From NCBI GenBank assembly GCA_934565775.1, contig CAKTIN010000102.1:1-5776 (forward strand): DNA of 5,776 bases, given 5' to 3'. The first letter of the stretch is position 1, and every line of letters starts with the position of its first letter. The position numbers were made by a program, and so were the translations under genes. This DNA comes from an uncultured Oscillospiraceae bacterium. Lineage in GTDB: Bacteria; Bacillota; Clostridia; Oscillospirales; Oscillospiraceae. Of this stretch, positions 4,514-5,776 are shown in pieces. The notes beneath the pieces are model-generated. The model made no database searches, was not told the DNA's origin, and saw nothing but the letters and a program-made list of their open reading frames with translations.

Positions 4514-5776
4514 TTGTTGCGAAGTATGCCGGCTTCTGCTTCGGCGTGAGCCGGGCAGTAGAGCTGGTGGAGCAGGCGGTGGCTGCGGGCGGACCGGTGG
4601 TGACTCTGGGGCCCATTATTCATAACCGCCATGTGGTGGCCCATTTTGAAGCGGAGGGCATTCGGGTGATTCAGTCCCCCCAGGAGGCGCCTCCCGGCGC
4701 TACGGTGGTGCTCCGGTCTCACGGGGTGTCCCGGGCGGTGATGCAGGAGCTGGAGACCCTGCCGGTGATGGTGATCGACGCGACCTGCCCCTTTGTCAAG
4801 CGGATTCACCGCATTGTCTCTCAGGCGGAGGAGGAAGGGCGGCTGCCGGTGATCATCGGCTCCAGAAGCCACCCGGAGGTGCAGGCCATTTCCGGCTGGT
4901 GCAGCCGGAGCCTGGTGTTTGAGACACTGCAGGAGCTGGCCGCTTGGGCCGAGGGACCGGACCATGACCCGGATTTACCAATTTGTATGGTTTCCCAGAC
5001 CACTTCTACAGAAATTTTGTGGAAGCTGTGCGTGGAAATCGTAAAAAAACAGTTTACTAATCCTAAAATTTTTGATACAATATGTAAAGCAACGGAATAT
5101 CGGCAAAGCGAAGCGGCAAAATTGTCAGAATCCTGCCGGGCGATGGTCGTCGTGGGGGACGCAATGAGCGCCAATACCCGCCGGCTCGCCGCGATTTGCC
5201 GGGAGCGCTGCCCCAGGACCTACCTGGTGGATGAGGCCTCAGAGCTGGCGGCTCTGGACTTCGGCGGCGCCGATTTGGTTGGAATCACTGCTGGGGCTTC
5301 AACGCCGGCGTGGATTATAAAGGAGGTCAACAAGACTATGAGCGACATGAATACTGTTGAGACTGCACAGGAGGAAAATTTTGCCGATCTGCTGGAGCAG
5401 TCCATCAAGACTTTAAATACAGGAGATAAGGTTACTGGCATCGTTACCGGCATCGGTTCCACCGAGATCCAGGTCGATCTGGGCACGAAGCACGCCGGGT
5501 ATATTCCCTACGACGAAGTCAGCGCCGATCCCTCTGTGAAGCCCGAGGACATTCTGAAGGTTGGCGACGAGATCGAGGTCTTTGTCGTCCGCGTGAATGA
5601 CCAGGAGGGCACCTGCCAGCTGTCCAAGAAGAAGCTGGACGGCATGAAGGTCTGGGACGATGTGAACGAGGCCTGCGAGAACAAGACTCCCGTGGAAGGC
5701 GTCATCACCGAAGAGAACAAGGGCGGCCTGGTCGCCAATGTGAAGGGCGTTCGGGTGTTTATCCCCGCTTCCCAGT
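4504..5776 (+). CDS. ispH-rpsA: IspH-S1 fusion: HMBPP reductase joined to ribosomal protein S1 (partial, runs off the right edge)
   Basis: The first ~279 residues are IspH, the [4Fe-4S] enzyme that reduces HMBPP to IPP and DMAPP at the end of the MEP isoprenoid pathway. The three cluster cysteines are present: Cys12 in G-F-C-F-G-V, Cys95 in D-A-T-C-P-F-V and Cys194 in D-T-I-C-K-A-T. Substrate residues are also present: His40 in I-I-H-N, His73 in S-H-G-V, His123 and Glu125 in H-P-E-V, Q-T-T at 165-167, Ser222 and Asn224 in S-A-N, and Ser266 in G-A-S. No stop follows. From Met280 the protein continues as S1, with a complete S1 (OB-fold RNA-binding) domain at about 308-378 and the start of a second near 396-424. 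Such fusions are known in Clostridia. The ATG at 4504 has AGAGG eight bases upstream, inside cmk. At least two more S1 domains would be expected beyond the edge. Confidence 0.95.
   Translation, partial: MQVIVAKYAGFCFGVSRAVELVEQAVAAGGPVVTLGPIIHNRHVVAHFEAEGIRVIQSPQEAPPGATVVLRSHGVSRAVMQELETLPVMVIDATCPFVKRIHRIVSQAEEEGRLPVIIGSRSHPEVQAISGWCSRSLVFETLQELAAWAEGPDHDPDLPICMVSQTTSTEILWKLCVEIVKKQFTNPKIFDTICKATEYRQSEAAKLSESCRAMVVVGDAMSANTRRLAAICRERCPRTYLVDEASELAALDFGGADLVGITAGASTPAWIIKEVNKTMSDMNTVETAQEENFADLLEQSIKTLNTGDKVTGIVTGIGSTEIQVDLGTKHAGYIPYDEVSADPSVKPEDILKVGDEIEVFVVRVNDQEGTCQLSKKKLDGMKVWDDVNEACENKTPVEGVITEENKGGLVANVKGVRVFIPASQ
5053..5081 (+). promoter_or_regulatory. Promoter-like element inside ispH
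   Basis: TTTACT (5053-5058), a 17-base spacer, then TACAAT (5076-5081) preceded by an extended TGA. The -35 hexamer and extended -10 layout are the same as in the murT-like promoter in this window. A transcript from about 5088 would lead, after some 230 bases, to the internal ribosome site before S1. The element sits in an unusually AT-rich patch, where chance matches are also more likely. Confidence 0.4.
5319..5327 (+). promoter_or_regulatory. Internal ribosome binding site before the S1 part of the fusion
   Basis: AAAGGAGGT is nearly a full complement to the 16S 3' end. It lies 11 bases (from GGAGG) before ATG at 5338 and 20 before ATG at 5347, both in frame at the natural beginning of S1. 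In the fusion the same bases are read as Lys-Glu-Val. This would allow free S1 to be made from the same message. Confidence 0.6.

Noticed and set aside
4336..5174. Minus-strand open frames opposite the end of cmk and ispH
   Set aside because: They overlap each other and well-supported plus-strand genes, and show no motif or ribosome site.

Overview
The window looks like chromosomal DNA from a Clostridia-class Firmicute, most plausibly an Oscillospiraceae-type gut anaerobe. The reasons are an IspH (isoprenoid) enzyme fused in frame to ribosomal protein S1, a MurT/GatD-type gene pair, AGGAGG-type ribosome binding sites, sigma-A promoters and GC-rich coding sequence. No tRNA, rRNA, CRISPR array or transposon was seen.

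Left part (1-1320). A textbook rho-independent terminator at 24-53 closes an unseen plus-strand unit. About 370 bases with no convincing gene follow. Then comes a minus-strand gene (1320 to 424) for an unrecognised protein of 298 residues with three C-terminal membrane segments.

Middle part (1421-3662), minus strand. A strong extended -10 promoter (3634-3662) drives a MurT/GatD-like operon that ends at a 13-bp terminator hairpin (1421-1455). The Mur-ligase-like gene is split: its frame breaks inside the conserved N-I-Y-N motif at an (AT)n run, leaving a 275-residue N-terminal part and a 180-residue C-terminal (DUF1727-type) part. The amidotransferase-like partner overlaps the end of the second part by ATGA. 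It carries Thr where GatD has its catalytic Cys and again where it has its catalytic His. The pair is therefore either decaying or a diverged form that no longer amidates lipid II with glutamine nitrogen.

Right part (3759-5776), plus strand. A near-consensus promoter, TTGACA-17-TAGAAT, diverges from the murT promoter. It drives cmk (cytidylate kinase), whose last codons overlap the start of an ispH-rpsA fusion that runs off the window. IspH keeps all three cluster cysteines and the substrate-binding residues. At the junction, a near-perfect Shine-Dalgarno sequence is read as Lys-Glu-Val and precedes Met codons at the natural start of S1. A promoter-like TTTACT-17-TGATACAAT lies upstream, inside a sharply AT-rich island of ispH. 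Together these suggest that S1 may also be made separately from the fusion.

The most interesting signals are the split and degenerate MurT/GatD pair and the possible internal expression of S1 from within ispH. Both are inferences from sequence alone.
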